Under the pieces are notes generated by a model. It saw nothing but the letters and a program-made list of their open reading frames with translations, was not told the origin of the DNA and searched no databases. The position numbers and the translations under genes were made by a program. From positions 30,010 through 94,009 of the forward strand of contig VGDL01000005.1 in assembly GCA_016869735.1 (NCBI GenBank): a DNA stretch of 64,000 bases, in the 5' to 3' direction. The DNA comes from Alphaproteobacteria bacterium (GTDB lineage: Bacteria; Pseudomonadota; Alphaproteobacteria; Acetobacterales; Acetobacteraceae). Each line of letters starts with the position of its first letter. The first letter of the stretch is position 1. Shown one piece after another: positions 45,509-54,240 of the stretch.

Positions 45509-47320
45509 GTGACGTTGAACGAAAATACTGAAGTGACCGCCGCCGAGGCTGTCCAAGCCGACCATCAAGACCTGCCCGCGCCGCCCGTTATTGCCGAAGC
45601 TGCGCCGGACGAAGAAGCTTCCGCAACTGAGGAAGCGCAGCCAGAAGCCACGCCGGTCGTGGAAGAAGACCGCGCCACCTTCGATTCCATCGGCCTGTCC
45701 GAGGAAATCGTGAAGGCCGTGACAGAATCGGGCTATCGCCACCCCACGCCCATTCAGGAACAGGCGATCCCGCAGGTGCTGATGGGGCGCGATGTGCTGG
45801 GTTGTGCGCAAACCGGCACGGGCAAAACCGCGTCCTTCGTGCTGCCCATGCTGGATATCCTGGCGGGTTCGCGCGCCAAGGCGCGCATGCCGCGCAGCCT
45901 GATCCTGGAACCAACCCGCGAATTGGCGTTGCAGGTTGCCGAGAATTTCGAAAAATACGGCAAATATCTGAAGCTCAATCATGCGCTGCTGATCGGTGGC
46001 GAAAGCATGAATGACCAGCGCGATGTGCTGGAAAAGGGCGTGGATGTGCTGATTGCCACACCTGGCCGGCTGCTTGATCTGTTTGATCGTGGCCGCGTTT
46101 TGCTGGCCGATTGCAAGGTATTGGTGATTGATGAAGCGGACCGGATGCTCGATATGGGCTTCATTCCGGATGTGGAGCGTATTGTCTCCATGCTGCCGCC
46201 CTTGCGCCAGACGCTGTTCTTCAGCGCCACCATGGCGCCGGAAATCAGGCGGCTTGCGGATGCCTTCCTGTCCAACCCGAAGGAAATCACGGTCGCTCCC
46301 CCCGCTTCGGTTGCGACCACCATCACCACGGGCCTGGCTTACGTGCAGCCTTTTGATAAGCGCGAGGCCTTGCGCCGGCTGATCCGGCGCGAACAGGTCA
46401 CCAATGCGCTGATTTTTTGCAATCGCAAGATCGAAGTGGATATCCTGTATAAATCGCTGAAGAAGCATGGCTTCAGCGTGGGCGCCTTGCATGGCGATAT
46501 GGATCAAAGCCAGCGCTTTGCCACGCTGAATGCCTTCAAGGCGGATGAATTGCAGCTACTGGTCTGTTCCGATGTCGCCGCACGCGGGCTTGATATTGGC
46601 GGGCTTTCGCATGTGTTCAATTTCGATGTGCCCTTCCATTCGGAAGATTACGTTCACCGGATTGGCCGCACGGGCCGTGCGGGGCGTGAAGGCCATGCCT
46701 ATACGATTGCGACCGCCGATGACGCGAAGAATGTCGCCGCCATCGAAAAACTGACCGGCAAAGCCATCCCGCTTTTGGATATCGAGGGGCTGGAACCGGT
46801 GACGGAAGCGGAAATCCAGGAAGCGCTGACTTCCACCAAGCGTGGCCGCGGTCGTGGTGGCCCGGCGCGTCGCCCGGATCGCCGCGATGGCGGGCGGGGG
46901 CGGCCGGAACGTGGCCGTCGTGATGGTCAGGACCGCGCGCCGCGCGCCGAAGCGCCGGAAGAAATTATGGCTGAGGCGCCCGCCCGGCGGGAGCGCCCGG
47001 AACGTCGCCCGCGCGCCGAAGCGCCGGAAGGCCGCGATGCAAATAGGCGGGATCGTGCGCCGCGTCGGGACCGTGATGCGCAGCCAAGTGAATTTGCGCT
47101 GCGTGAAGCCGCAATGCGCGATTACGCCCCGCGTGAGCGTGAGGCACCGCGGCAGGATCGGGATTATCGCAGCCGCGACCGGCGCGATGATCTTGGCCCG
47201 CCCGTGCAGGGTTTTGGCGATCTGGTGCCGGCCTTCATGCTGATCCCGATTCCGCGCCGCAAGCGCGAAGCGGCGGTTGAAGCGCCCGCCGAGGAAGCGC
47301 CGGAAGCCAGCGCAGCCTGA
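45509..47320 (+). CDS. DEAD-box RNA helicase, RhlE/CsdA-like, with Arg-Asp-rich tail
   Basis: 603 aa. An acidic N-terminal region (residues 1-55) precedes the core: Q motif YRHPTPIQEQAIP, motif I QTGTGKT, motif II VIDEADRMLDMGF, motif III FFSATM, motif VI HRIGRTGRAGR. The C-terminal 150 residues are a low-complexity Arg/Asp/Glu/Pro tail (RGRGRGGPARRPDRR, ERRPRAEAPEGR) of the kind that binds RNA or drives condensates. Start GTG at 45509 (weak GAAAGCAA upstream). The preceding 211 bp contain a GGGCCGG/CCGGCCC hairpin (45413-45431), so the leader may be structured. Likely helps ribosome assembly or mRNA decay. Confidence 0.92.
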   Translation: MTLNENTEVTAAEAVQADHQDLPAPPVIAEAAPDEEASATEEAQPEATPVVEEDRATFDSIGLSEEIVKAVTESGYRHPTPIQEQAIPQVLMGRDVLGCAQTGTGKTASFVLPMLDILAGSRAKARMPRSLILEPTRELALQVAENFEKYGKYLKLNHALLIGGESMNDQRDVLEKGVDVLIATPGRLLDLFDRGRVLLADCKVLVIDEADRMLDMGFIPDVERIVSMLPPLRQTLFFSATMAPEIRRLADAFLSNPKEITVAPPASVATTITTGLAYVQPFDKREALRRLIRREQVTNALIFCNRKIEVDILYKSLKKHGFSVGALHGDMDQSQRFATLNAFKADELQLLVCSDVAARGLDIGGLSHVFNFDVPFHSEDYVHRIGRTGRAGREGHAYTIATADDAKNVAAIEKLTGKAIPLLDIEGLEPVTEAEIQEALTSTKRGRGRGGPARRPDRRDGGRGRPERGRRDGQDRAPRAEAPEEIMAEAPARRERPERRPRAEAPEGRDANRRDRAPRRDRDAQPSEFALREAAMRDYAPREREAPRQDRDYRSRDRRDDLGPPVQGFGDLVPAFMLIPIPRRKREAAVEAPAEEAPEASAA

Positions 47321-47323
47321 ATC

Positions 47324-47345
47324 CGCGCCCGGCTTGCCGGGCGCG
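47324..47345 (+). terminator. Perfect 10-bp hairpin with TT centre after the DEAD-box helicase gene
   Basis: CGCGCCCGGC, TT, GCCGGGCGCG, beginning 3 bp after the stop codon. It is not followed by a T-run. The same design (10-bp perfect arms, TT centre) occurs at 53145-53166. Confidence 0.55.
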
Positions 47346-47390
47346 CCGCGAAGGCCCTAATTGGACCAAGTCTGAGTTGAGGATAGACGC

Positions 47391-48593
47391 ATGAATGTCG
47401 TGACCCCGCCGAAGAAGACCGCCATCGCGCCCTTCACCTGGGAAGACCCGCTGCTGCTCGAAGAAGCGCTGACGGAAGAAGAACGCATGATCCGCGATAG
47501 CGCGCGGCAATTCTGCCAGGAACGCCTGATGCCGCGCGTCTTGGAAGCCAATCGGCATGAGCGCTTCGACCGTGAGATCATGAATGAATTCGGCGAAATG
47601 GGTTTCCTCGGCGCCACGCTGGATGGTTATGGCTGCGCCGGCGTTTCCTATGTTGCCTATGGGCTAATGGCGCGCGAAGTGGAGCGTGTTGATTCCGGCT
47701 ATCGCAGCGCCTTCAGCGTGCAATCCTCCTTGGTCATGTTTCCGATCCATGCCTATGGTTCGGAAGAACAGAAGCAGAAATACCTGCCAAAGCTCCGCAC
47801 CGGGGAATGGGTCGGCTGCTTCGGTCTGACGGAACCCGATGCGGGGTCTGATCCGAATTCCATGCGCACGCGCGCAACCAAGGTGGATGGCGGCTGGAAG
47901 CTTTCCGGCTCCAAAACCTGGATTTCCAATTCACCCATCGCCGATGTCTGCCTGGTTTGGGCGAAGGATGATGAAGGCATTCTGCGCGGCTTTTTGCTGG
48001 ATCGCGGCATGAAGGGGCTCACCACGCCCAAGATCGAAGGCAAGTTCAGCCTGCGCGCTTCCGTCACCGGCATGATCATGATGGATGAGGTGTTTGTGCC
48101 CGAAGAAAACCGCTTGCCGGGCGTGCGGTCTCTGGCGGGTCCATTCTCCTGCCTCAATCGCGCGCGTTATGGCATTGCCTGGGGTGCGATGGGTGCCGCG
48201 GAATTCTGCTGGCATGCGGCGCGGGAATACACGCTGAACCGCATCATGTTCGGCAAGCCGCTGGCGGCCACACAATTGGTGCAGAAAAAGCTCGCTGACA
48301 TGCAAACCGAAATCACGCTTGGCCTGCATGCGGTGCTGCGCGTGGGCCGGCTTTTTGATGAACATAAGGCCGCACCCGAGATGATCAGCCTGGTCAAGCG
48401 CAACAATTGCGGCAAGGCCTTGGACATCGCCCGCGTTGCGCGTGACATGCATGGCGGCAATGGCATTGTGGATGAGTATCATGTCATTCGCCACGTCATG
48501 AATCTTGAAACGGTCAATACCTATGAAGGCACGCATGATGTGCATGCGCTGATCCTGGGCCGGGCGCAGACCGGGTTGAACGCCTTCGGCTGA
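47391..48593 (+). CDS. gcdH: Glutaryl-CoA dehydrogenase (acyl-CoA dehydrogenase family)
   Basis: 400-aa FAD enzyme that oxidises and decarboxylates glutaryl-CoA to crotonyl-CoA in lysine/tryptophan breakdown. [15 protein letters not shown] motif is [22 protein letters not shown]/substrate segment [18 protein letters not shown], catalytic base in [20 protein letters not shown]. The pattern [13 protein letters not shown] is the GcdH form rather than short-chain AcadS. The gene stands alone; the CaiB-type transferase often partnered with it is 15 kb away. Confidence 0.9.
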   Translation: MNVVTPPKKTAIAPFTWEDPLLLEEALTEEERMIRDSARQFCQERLMPRVLEANRHERFDREIMNEFGEMGFLGATLDGYGCAGVSYVAYGLMAREVERVDSGYRSAFSVQSSLVMFPIHAYGSEEQKQKYLPKLRTGEWVGCFGLTEPDAGSDPNSMRTRATKVDGGWKLSGSKTWISNSPIADVCLVWAKDDEGILRGFLLDRGMKGLTTPKIEGKFSLRASVTGMIMMDEVFVPEENRLPGVRSLAGPFSCLNRARYGIAWGAMGAAEFCWHAAREYTLNRIMFGKPLAATQLVQKKLADMQTEITLGLHAVLRVGRLFDEHKAAPEMISLVKRNNCGKALDIARVARDMHGGNGIVDEYHVIRHVMNLETVNTYEGTHDVHALILGRAQTGLNAFG

Positions 48594-48613
48594 TTTCGGC
48601 GACAACACCCGCC

Positions 48614-49900
48614 GTGGAAATCCTGATTGAGCGTATGGGCGCGGGCGGCAATGGTATCGCCCCCGGCCCGATTTATGTGCCGCAGGCGCTTCCCGGCGAG
48701 AGGCTGAACGTCACCCTCGCCGGCAAGCGCGGTGATGGGGCGCTGGCGGCGATTGGAGGCATTATCACGGCCAGCCCTGACCGGATCGCGCCGGCCTGCG
48801 CGCATTTCACAGCAGGTTGCGGCGGCTGCGCGCTGCAACATTGGGCGCCGGCGCCGCAAGCGGCCTGGAAGCGCGAAAAGCTGCGTGTTGCCCTGGCACG
48901 CGGCGGCTTTGCCGAGGCCCCCATCGCTGAGACCATCACCACACCCCCAGGTGTTCGCCGGCGCGCGGATTTCGCGATCAGGCGCGGGACGGATGGCCTC
49001 CGGCTTGGTTTTCACGCCGCGGGCAGTTCGGCCATTCTGGATATCGCCGCCTGCCCGGTGCTGCATCCGCGCCTGGTGGCCTTGCTGGCGCCGCTGCGGG
49101 AGTTGCTGCCGCGCCTGCCAGCCTTGAAGCGCGATGGCTCGGCGGTGCTGAACCTGCTCGATACCGGGCCGGATTTGCTGCTGCGCACCGATGGTACTTT
49201 GGACGCCGCTGGGCGGGTGCTGCTTGCGGGGTTTGCGGCGGCGCAGGGTTTGGCGCGCATCGCCTGGGCGCGCGGCAATGGCGCGCCAGAGGTCGCGGCC
49301 CAGCTCGGGCCGGTGAGTATCGCGCTGAGTGGCGTTGCGGTCACGCCAGCCCCCGGCGCCTTCCTGCAAGCGAGCCCCGAGGGCGAGCAGGCCATCATCG
49401 CCGCCATGCTGGCCGGCCTGCCCACCAAACTCGTCGGGCGGGGGCGGATTGCTGATCTTCATGCGGGTTACGGCACGCTGAGCCTCGCCCTGGCGCAGCG
49501 GGGCAGGGTCACAGCCTTCGAATCGGATGGCGCGGCGGTGGCCGCACTCGCCAATGCTGCCGCCAAGGCCGGGCTGCCCTTGGCCGCGACGCGGCGGGAT
49601 TTGGTGCGCCAGCCGCTGGCGGTCGCGGAATTGGCGCCCTTCGCCGCCGTGGTGCTGGACCCGCCCTTTGCGGGGGCCGAGGAACAGGCGGGTTTGCTGG
49701 CGCGCTCAGCCGTGCCGGCGGTGATTTATGTGTCCTGCAACCCGCAGGCGCTGGCGCGGGATATGCGGTTTTTTGCCGATCAAGGCTGGCGGGTGGATGC
49801 CGCCACGCCGATTGATCAATTCCTTTGGTCCGGCCAGTTGGAAGCGGTTGTCGTGCTTAGATCTCGTCCTCCGCGCGGTCGCGCTTCAGACGAGCTCTAA
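48614..49900 (+). CDS. SAM-dependent RNA (uracil-5-) methyltransferase, TrmA/RlmC/RlmD family
   Basis: 428 aa. N-terminal TRAM-like domain (IERMGAGGNGIAPGPIYVPQALPG), a 4Fe-4S Cys cluster ACAHFTAGCGGCALQHW, then the methyltransferase domain with ADLHAGYGTLSLALA, VVLDPPFAGAE and the catalytic Cys motif VIYVSCNPQALARD. Start GTG 48614. RlmC, RlmD and TrmA cannot be told apart from sequence alone; the Fe-S cluster rules out TrmA of E. coli type, leaving an rRNA m5U1939-like enzyme as the best guess. Confidence 0.88.
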   Translation: MEILIERMGAGGNGIAPGPIYVPQALPGERLNVTLAGKRGDGALAAIGGIITASPDRIAPACAHFTAGCGGCALQHWAPAPQAAWKREKLRVALARGGFAEAPIAETITTPPGVRRRADFAIRRGTDGLRLGFHAAGSSAILDIAACPVLHPRLVALLAPLRELLPRLPALKRDGSAVLNLLDTGPDLLLRTDGTLDAAGRVLLAGFAAAQGLARIAWARGNGAPEVAAQLGPVSIALSGVAVTPAPGAFLQASPEGEQAIIAAMLAGLPTKLVGRGRIADLHAGYGTLSLALAQRGRVTAFESDGAAVAALANAAAKAGLPLAATRRDLVRQPLAVAELAPFAAVVLDPPFAGAEEQAGLLARSAVPAVIYVSCNPQALARDMRFFADQGWRVDAATPIDQFLWSGQLEAVVVLRSRPPRGRASDEL

Positions 49901-49914
49901 GATATTGTTTGGTC

Positions 49915-49958
49915 GCATTTTCCGAGTCGCCAAGTGTTGCCACTTGGCTTGAAAATGC
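49915..49958. repeat. Palindromic intergenic element, nested stems (GCATTTTC / GAAAATGC)
   Basis: Outer arms GCATTTTC (49915-49922) and GAAAATGC (49951-49958); inner arms GCCAAGTG (49929-49936) and CACTTGGC (49941-49948), TTGC loop. The minus strand reads AGAGCATTTTC at the outer edge, the same AGAGCA end as the elements before alaS. Could terminate both convergent genes. Confidence 0.6.
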
Positions 49959-49991
49959 TCTCAGCCGGCCGAACAAGGTGAAGCGCTGACT

Positions 49992-50978
49992 CTATTCGGC
50001 CTTGATGCCAAGGCCGCGCACTTCGGGTTCCCAGAAGGCGATTTCGTCCCGCACATAGGCAGCAAAGCGCGCCGGCGTGTAGCCGCGCATGGCGGGGGTG
50101 CCCATTTCCTGAAAGCGCTGATTGATCGCCGAATCGGATAACGCCTGTTCGGTGGCGGCGGCCATGCGGTTCACAATGGCTTCAGGCGTGCCACGCGGGG
50201 CGAAGAAGCCATACCAGGAATGGGATTTATAGCCGGCGATTCCCGCCTCCGCCGCCGTTGGTACATTGGGCAAAAGCGAGGAACGCTGATCGGTCGCCAC
50301 AAACAGCACCCGCGCTGTCCCGGCATCCTGAAACCCCCTCAGGATGGAAGGGATATCGGAGCAGAACTGAATTTCGCCCGCGGTGAGCGCGGTGAAAACC
50401 TGCCCGCCACCGCGATAGGGCACATGCACGGCATCGGTCCCCGTGCGCACGCAGAAACTGGCCGAGGCGATATGCCCCGAAGTCCCAATGCCGGATGAGC
50501 CATACTGATAACGCCCCGGTGCCGCCTTTAGGGTTGCGATGAATTCCGCCGCCGTGGTGGGTGCGAAATTGCGCGTGGTGACGGCAAGGGCGATGGGCAC
50601 AAAGACCGTTGGCGCCACTGCAATAAGATCGGTCCGCGCATCAAAGGGCACCGGGGCTGGCAGGCCGCGTGCGAGTGCGATGGGGGAAAGCGTGGAGAGC
50701 ACAAAAACATCGCCATTGGCGGGCTGCTTTGCCACGTAATCCGTACCGACAACCCCGCCCGCGCCGGGGCGGTTTTCCAGCACCACCGGCTGGCCCAGAA
50801 TCTCCGCCAGCTTTGGGGCCAGAAGCCGCGTGGTGATATCCGTCCCGCCCCCAGTGCCAAAGGGGATCACGATGCGGATAGGCCGGCTGGGCCAGGGCGC
50901 CTGGGCATAGGCGGGGGCTGCGAGCGGGCTGAGCGCCAGCGGGGCGGCGATCAGGCCGCGGCGGGTGATATTGGTCAT
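49992..50978 (-). CDS. TctC/Bug-family periplasmic solute-binding protein (2 of 3)
   Basis: 328 aa with Tat-like signal (TRRGLIAAPLALSPLAAPAYA), PSRPIRIVIPFGTGGGTDITTR, VVLENRPGAGGVVGTDYVA and FFAPRGTPEAIVNRMAA. The ATG at 50978 has AAGGAG nine bases upstream; a longer frame to 51161 crosses the nrdA promoter and is rejected. No transporter membrane genes nearby. Divergent from nrdA. Confidence 0.9.
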   Translation of the reverse strand: MTNITRRGLIAAPLALSPLAAPAYAQAPWPSRPIRIVIPFGTGGGTDITTRLLAPKLAEILGQPVVLENRPGAGGVVGTDYVAKQPANGDVFVLSTLSPIALARGLPAPVPFDARTDLIAVAPTVFVPIALAVTTRNFAPTTAAEFIATLKAAPGRYQYGSSGIGTSGHIASASFCVRTGTDAVHVPYRGGGQVFTALTAGEIQFCSDIPSILRGFQDAGTARVLFVATDQRSSLLPNVPTAAEAGIAGYKSHSWYGFFAPRGTPEAIVNRMAAATEQALSDSAINQRFQEMGTPAMRGYTPARFAAYVRDEIAFWEPEVRGLGIKAE

Positions 50979-51159
50979 GATACTTCTCCTTGAGCATGCA
51001 AGCCATTGTTTTCGCGTCATTACGCTCGGCTGCGAGTTGCCCTTCAGGGGCATTAAACGCCAAGCAGCTCGCCAGCGAAAGGGGCTTGGCCCTGGGGCGA
51101 AACGGGAACGAACGTGCCCTGCCCCAATTGCGCCGGCTTTTGCAAGCCCAGAATCACGC

Positions 51160-51206
51160 ACCGCATCTAGTGGTCGCGTGACTGTGGCAAGACTACATCT
51201 TGTAGT
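51160..51206 (+). promoter_or_regulatory. Paired NrdR-type boxes before nrdA
   Basis: Box 1 ACCGCATCTAGTGGT (51160-51174) and box 2 ACTACATCTTGTAGT (51192-51206) share 11 of 15 bases and are centred 32 bp apart, three helical turns, the arrangement known for NrdR operators. Box 2 is a near-perfect palindrome. They lie 55-100 bp before the nrdA GTG. NrdR repression by dATP/ATP sensing is inferred; nrdR itself is outside the window. Confidence 0.75.
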
Positions 51207-51261
51207 CAGAGTGTAACTTGGGGCAGTATCCGGCTTCGGGGGAGTTCTCAGGGGGTTATCC

Positions 51262-53121
51262 GTGTTCGACGCAATTCAACTTGAAGGCCATGGCCAGGTA
51301 CGCATTGATCGCACGCGCGATGCGCTGCTGACCGATTTTGGCAGGGCCACATTAGATGATCGTTATTTGCTGCCAGGCGAATCCTATCAGGATTTGTTTG
51401 CACGAGTCGCATCCGCTTATGGCGATGATGCGGCACATGCGCAGCGGATTTATGACTATATCTCCAAGCTTTGGTTCATGCCGGCAACGCCCGTGCTGTC
51501 CAATGGCGGCACGACTCGTGGCTTGCCAATCTCCTGCTTCCTGAACGAAGCCTCAGACAGCCTTGATGGCATTGTCGGGCTTTGGAATGAGAATGTGTGG
51601 CTCGCGGCCAAGGGCGGTGGCATCGGTTCCTATTGGGGGAATTTGCGCGGCATTGGCGAAAAGGTTGGCCGCAATGGCAAGACCTCGGGCGTTATTCCCT
51701 TCATTCGCGTGATGGATAGCCTGACGCTGGCGATTTCGCAGGGGTCTCTCCGGCGCGGTTCGGCGGCCTGCTATCTACCCGTCAATCACCCTGAAATCGA
51801 AGAATTCCTGGAAATGCGCCGCCCGACCGGTGGCGACCCGAATCGCAAGGCGCTTAATCTGCATCACGGCATTCTGATCCCCGATGCCTTCATGCGCGCG
51901 GTGGAAGCGGATGAGGAATGGGCGCTGGTGTCGCCCAAGGATGGCGCGCTGATGAAGAAGGTCTCCGCGCGGAGCCTTTGGATTCGCATCCTGACGGCGC
52001 GCATCGAAACCGGTGAGCCCTACATCATCTATTCCGACCACGTGAATAATGCGCGGCCAGAACATCAGAAGCTGGCGGGGCTTGAGGTCAAAACCTCAAA
52101 CCTGTGTTCCGAAATCACGCTGCCCACCGGGATTGACCAGCATGGGGAGCAGCGCACCGCGGTCTGCTGCCTGTCCTCCCTTAACCTGGAGACTTGGTTT
52201 GAATGGAAGGATGAGGCGCAGTTCATCCCTGATGTGATGCGCTTCCTGGATAATGTGCTGCAATCCTTCATTGATACCGCGCCCGATTCCATGGCGCGCG
52301 CGCGCTATAGCGCGATGCGCGAACGCTCGGTCGGGCTTGGTGTCATGGGCTACCATTCCTTCCTACAGGCGCTGAATGTGCCGTTTGAAAGTGTGGTGGC
52401 GAAGGTTTGGAATATGCGGATGTTCAAGCATATCCGCGCCCAGGCCGATACCGCTTCCCGCATGTTGGCCGAAGAACGCGGCCCCTGCCCTGATGCCGCC
52501 GAATACGGTTTCATGGAGCGTTTTTCGAACAAGATCGCGATTGCACCAACCGCTTCCATCAGTATCATTTGCGGTGGCGCGAGCCCGGGGATCGAACCAA
52601 TTGCGGCCAATGTCTATAACCACAAGACGCTGTCCGGTTCCTTCATTGTGCGCAACCCGTATCTGAAGAAGGTGCTGGCCAAGCATGATCGCGATGATGA
52701 TGATACCTGGACCACCATCACGGTGAATAAGGGCAGCGTGCAGCATCTGGATTTCTTGACCGAACAGGAAAAGGCCACCTTCAAGACGGCGTTTGAATTG
52801 GATCAGCGTTGGGTGGTGGAACATGCGGCCGACCGCACGCCTTATATCTGCCAGTCGCAATCGGTAAATCTGTTCCTGCCGGCCAATGTGCATAAGCGGG
52901 ATTTGCACCAGATCCACATGACGGCGTGGAAGAAGGGTGTGAAGTCGCTTTATTACTGCCGCAGCCTTTCCATCCAACGCGCGGATGCCATCAGCGAAAA
53001 AGTGGCACCGCAGGCAGCGCTTGGCGTGGCGGCGCCGGCCAATGACCAGGCGCAATTGCCATTGGTGGCAGCCGTGCCGGCGACCAACAACAATTACGAA
53101 GAATGTTTGGCCTGCCAATAA
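51262..53121 (+). CDS. nrdA: Class Ia ribonucleoside-diphosphate reductase alpha subunit, no ATP-cone
   Basis: Reduces NDPs to dNDPs. 619 aa, shorter than E. coli NrdA (761) because the N-terminal ATP-cone is missing; sequence opens directly with the ten-helix domain. Redox and radical residues: Cys in LPISCFLNEASDS, N-x-C-x-E in SNLCSEITLP, second Cys in AVCCLSSLNL, Tyr pair in SLYYCRSLS, C-terminal EECLACQ shuttle. It starts with GTG at 51262. The lack of a cone predicts no dATP activity switch, so transcriptional control (NrdR boxes) may matter more. Confidence 0.96.
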   Translation: MFDAIQLEGHGQVRIDRTRDALLTDFGRATLDDRYLLPGESYQDLFARVASAYGDDAAHAQRIYDYISKLWFMPATPVLSNGGTTRGLPISCFLNEASDSLDGIVGLWNENVWLAAKGGGIGSYWGNLRGIGEKVGRNGKTSGVIPFIRVMDSLTLAISQGSLRRGSAACYLPVNHPEIEEFLEMRRPTGGDPNRKALNLHHGILIPDAFMRAVEADEEWALVSPKDGALMKKVSARSLWIRILTARIETGEPYIIYSDHVNNARPEHQKLAGLEVKTSNLCSEITLPTGIDQHGEQRTAVCCLSSLNLETWFEWKDEAQFIPDVMRFLDNVLQSFIDTAPDSMARARYSAMRERSVGLGVMGYHSFLQALNVPFESVVAKVWNMRMFKHIRAQADTASRMLAEERGPCPDAAEYGFMERFSNKIAIAPTASISIICGGASPGIEPIAANVYNHKTLSGSFIVRNPYLKKVLAKHDRDDDDTWTTITVNKGSVQHLDFLTEQEKATFKTAFELDQRWVVEHAADRTPYICQSQSVNLFLPANVHKRDLHQIHMTAWKKGVKSLYYCRSLSIQRADAISEKVAPQAALGVAAPANDQAQLPLVAAVPATNNNYEECLACQ

Positions 53122-53144
53122 AGCTGCGTTAAGCTTCCCCCAAC

Positions 53145-53166
53145 CCGCCCCCAGTTCTGGGGGCGG
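53145..53166 (+). terminator. Perfect 10-bp hairpin with TT centre after nrdA
   Basis: CCGCCCCCAG, TT, CTGGGGGCGG. No T-run. It starts 23 bp after the nrdA stop and 32 bp before the TctC gene, so it may reduce read-through from nrdA. Confidence 0.55.
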
Positions 53167-53198
53167 CAAGCCCGAAATGGGTAGGGAGGAAGTTTAGA

Positions 53199-54167
53199 AT
53201 GTTGAAGCGTCGCAGCCTGCTGGCCGCCGGGATGGCCAGCACCATCGCCACCAAAGCCAAGGCACAATCAAGCAATTGGCCGGATCGTCCGGTACGGATG
53301 ATCATTGGCTACCCGGCCGGCGGCCCCACGGATTTTCCCGGGCGGCTATTGCAAGAACCGCTGCAAAGGCTGTGGGGACAGCCGATTGTTATTGAGAATC
53401 GCCCCGGCGCCAGCCAGGTGATCGCAACCGAGGCTGTCGCGCGTTCGGCGCCCGATGGCTATACGATTTTTCTGTCGGCCAGCACGCATACAAGCAATGC
53501 GGCGATCAATCCGCGCCTACCCTATGACACGATCAATGACTTTACGCCGATCGTGAATATCTATGCTTCGCCGACCGTTCTTTTCACCGGTACGGGCCAG
53601 CCTTTTCGTACCGCCCAGGATTTGGTCGCTGCCGCGCGGCGCGAACCGGGGATGGCCTTCGCGACTTCCGGCAACGGATCCTCAGGACATTTCGCGCTTG
53701 AGATGTTCCGCAAGAAGATGGGACTTGAACTCACCAATGTTGCTTACCGGGGCGCTGTGCCGGCGCTTCAGGATGTGGTGGGCGGGCGTGTGCCTGGCAC
53801 TTTCAGCACGCTGGCTGGCGCCATTCCCTTGGCACGGGAGGGAAAGCTGCGCGCCCTGGCCATTGCGGGTCCGCAACGTGCGGCGGTGTTGCCCAACGTG
53901 CCAACCTTGGAAGAACTCGGTATGGGTATTCCCGACACCAGCCCCTGGTATGGCTTCATCGCGCCGAAGGGCATTTCACGTGATATCGTGGAACGGATTG
54001 CGCGCGATGTGCAGGGCTTGCTGCAGGATGCGACCATCCGCCAAAGGCTGATTGATCAGGGCGGCATCATTCTGGGGGAAGGGCCTGAGGTTTTCGCCAA
54101 GCGCATTGCCACTGAGGTGGCCGATAACATGGTTGTTGCGCGCGAAGCCAATATCCGAATCGAATAA
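53199..54167 (+). CDS. TctC/Bug-family periplasmic solute-binding protein (3 of 3), between nrdA and nrdB
   Basis: 322 aa: signal region MLKRRSLLAAGMASTIATKAKA, PDRPVRMIIGYPAGGPTDFPG, PIVIENRPGASQVIATE and GFIAPKGISRDIVERIA. The Shine-Dalgarno GGGAGGAAG fits the ATG. Same strand as nrdA and nrdB and placed between them, an unlikely site for a transport gene; most simply a later insertion. It has no sequence feature of a mobile element. Confidence 0.9.
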   Translation: MLKRRSLLAAGMASTIATKAKAQSSNWPDRPVRMIIGYPAGGPTDFPGRLLQEPLQRLWGQPIVIENRPGASQVIATEAVARSAPDGYTIFLSASTHTSNAAINPRLPYDTINDFTPIVNIYASPTVLFTGTGQPFRTAQDLVAAARREPGMAFATSGNGSSGHFALEMFRKKMGLELTNVAYRGAVPALQDVVGGRVPGTFSTLAGAIPLAREGKLRALAIAGPQRAAVLPNVPTLEELGMGIPDTSPWYGFIAPKGISRDIVERIARDVQGLLQDATIRQRLIDQGGIILGEGPEVFAKRIATEVADNMVVAREANIRIE

Positions 54168-54173
54168 TTGAAC

Positions 54174-54217
54174 ACAACATCTTGCGGTTCGCGATTGCCC
54201 TACCCACCATTTGTGGT
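54174..54217 (+). promoter_or_regulatory. NrdR-type boxes before nrdB
   Basis: ACAACATCTTGCGGT (54174-54188) matches 12 of 15 bases of the nrdA box 2, and CCACCATTTGTGG (54204-54216) is a second palindrome with the same AC-N5-GT core. Centres are 29 bp apart, less ideal than the 32 bp at nrdA. Suggests nrdB has its own NrdR-controlled promoter inside the nrdA-TctC-nrdB block. Confidence 0.55.
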
Positions 54218-54240
54218 AAAAGGTCCGCGAACCGAACAAG

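Noticed and set aside
51262..53121. Truncated nrdA
   Set aside because: The missing N-terminus corresponds precisely to the ATP-cone; catalytic and C-terminal residues are complete, so it is a cone-less form and not a fragment.
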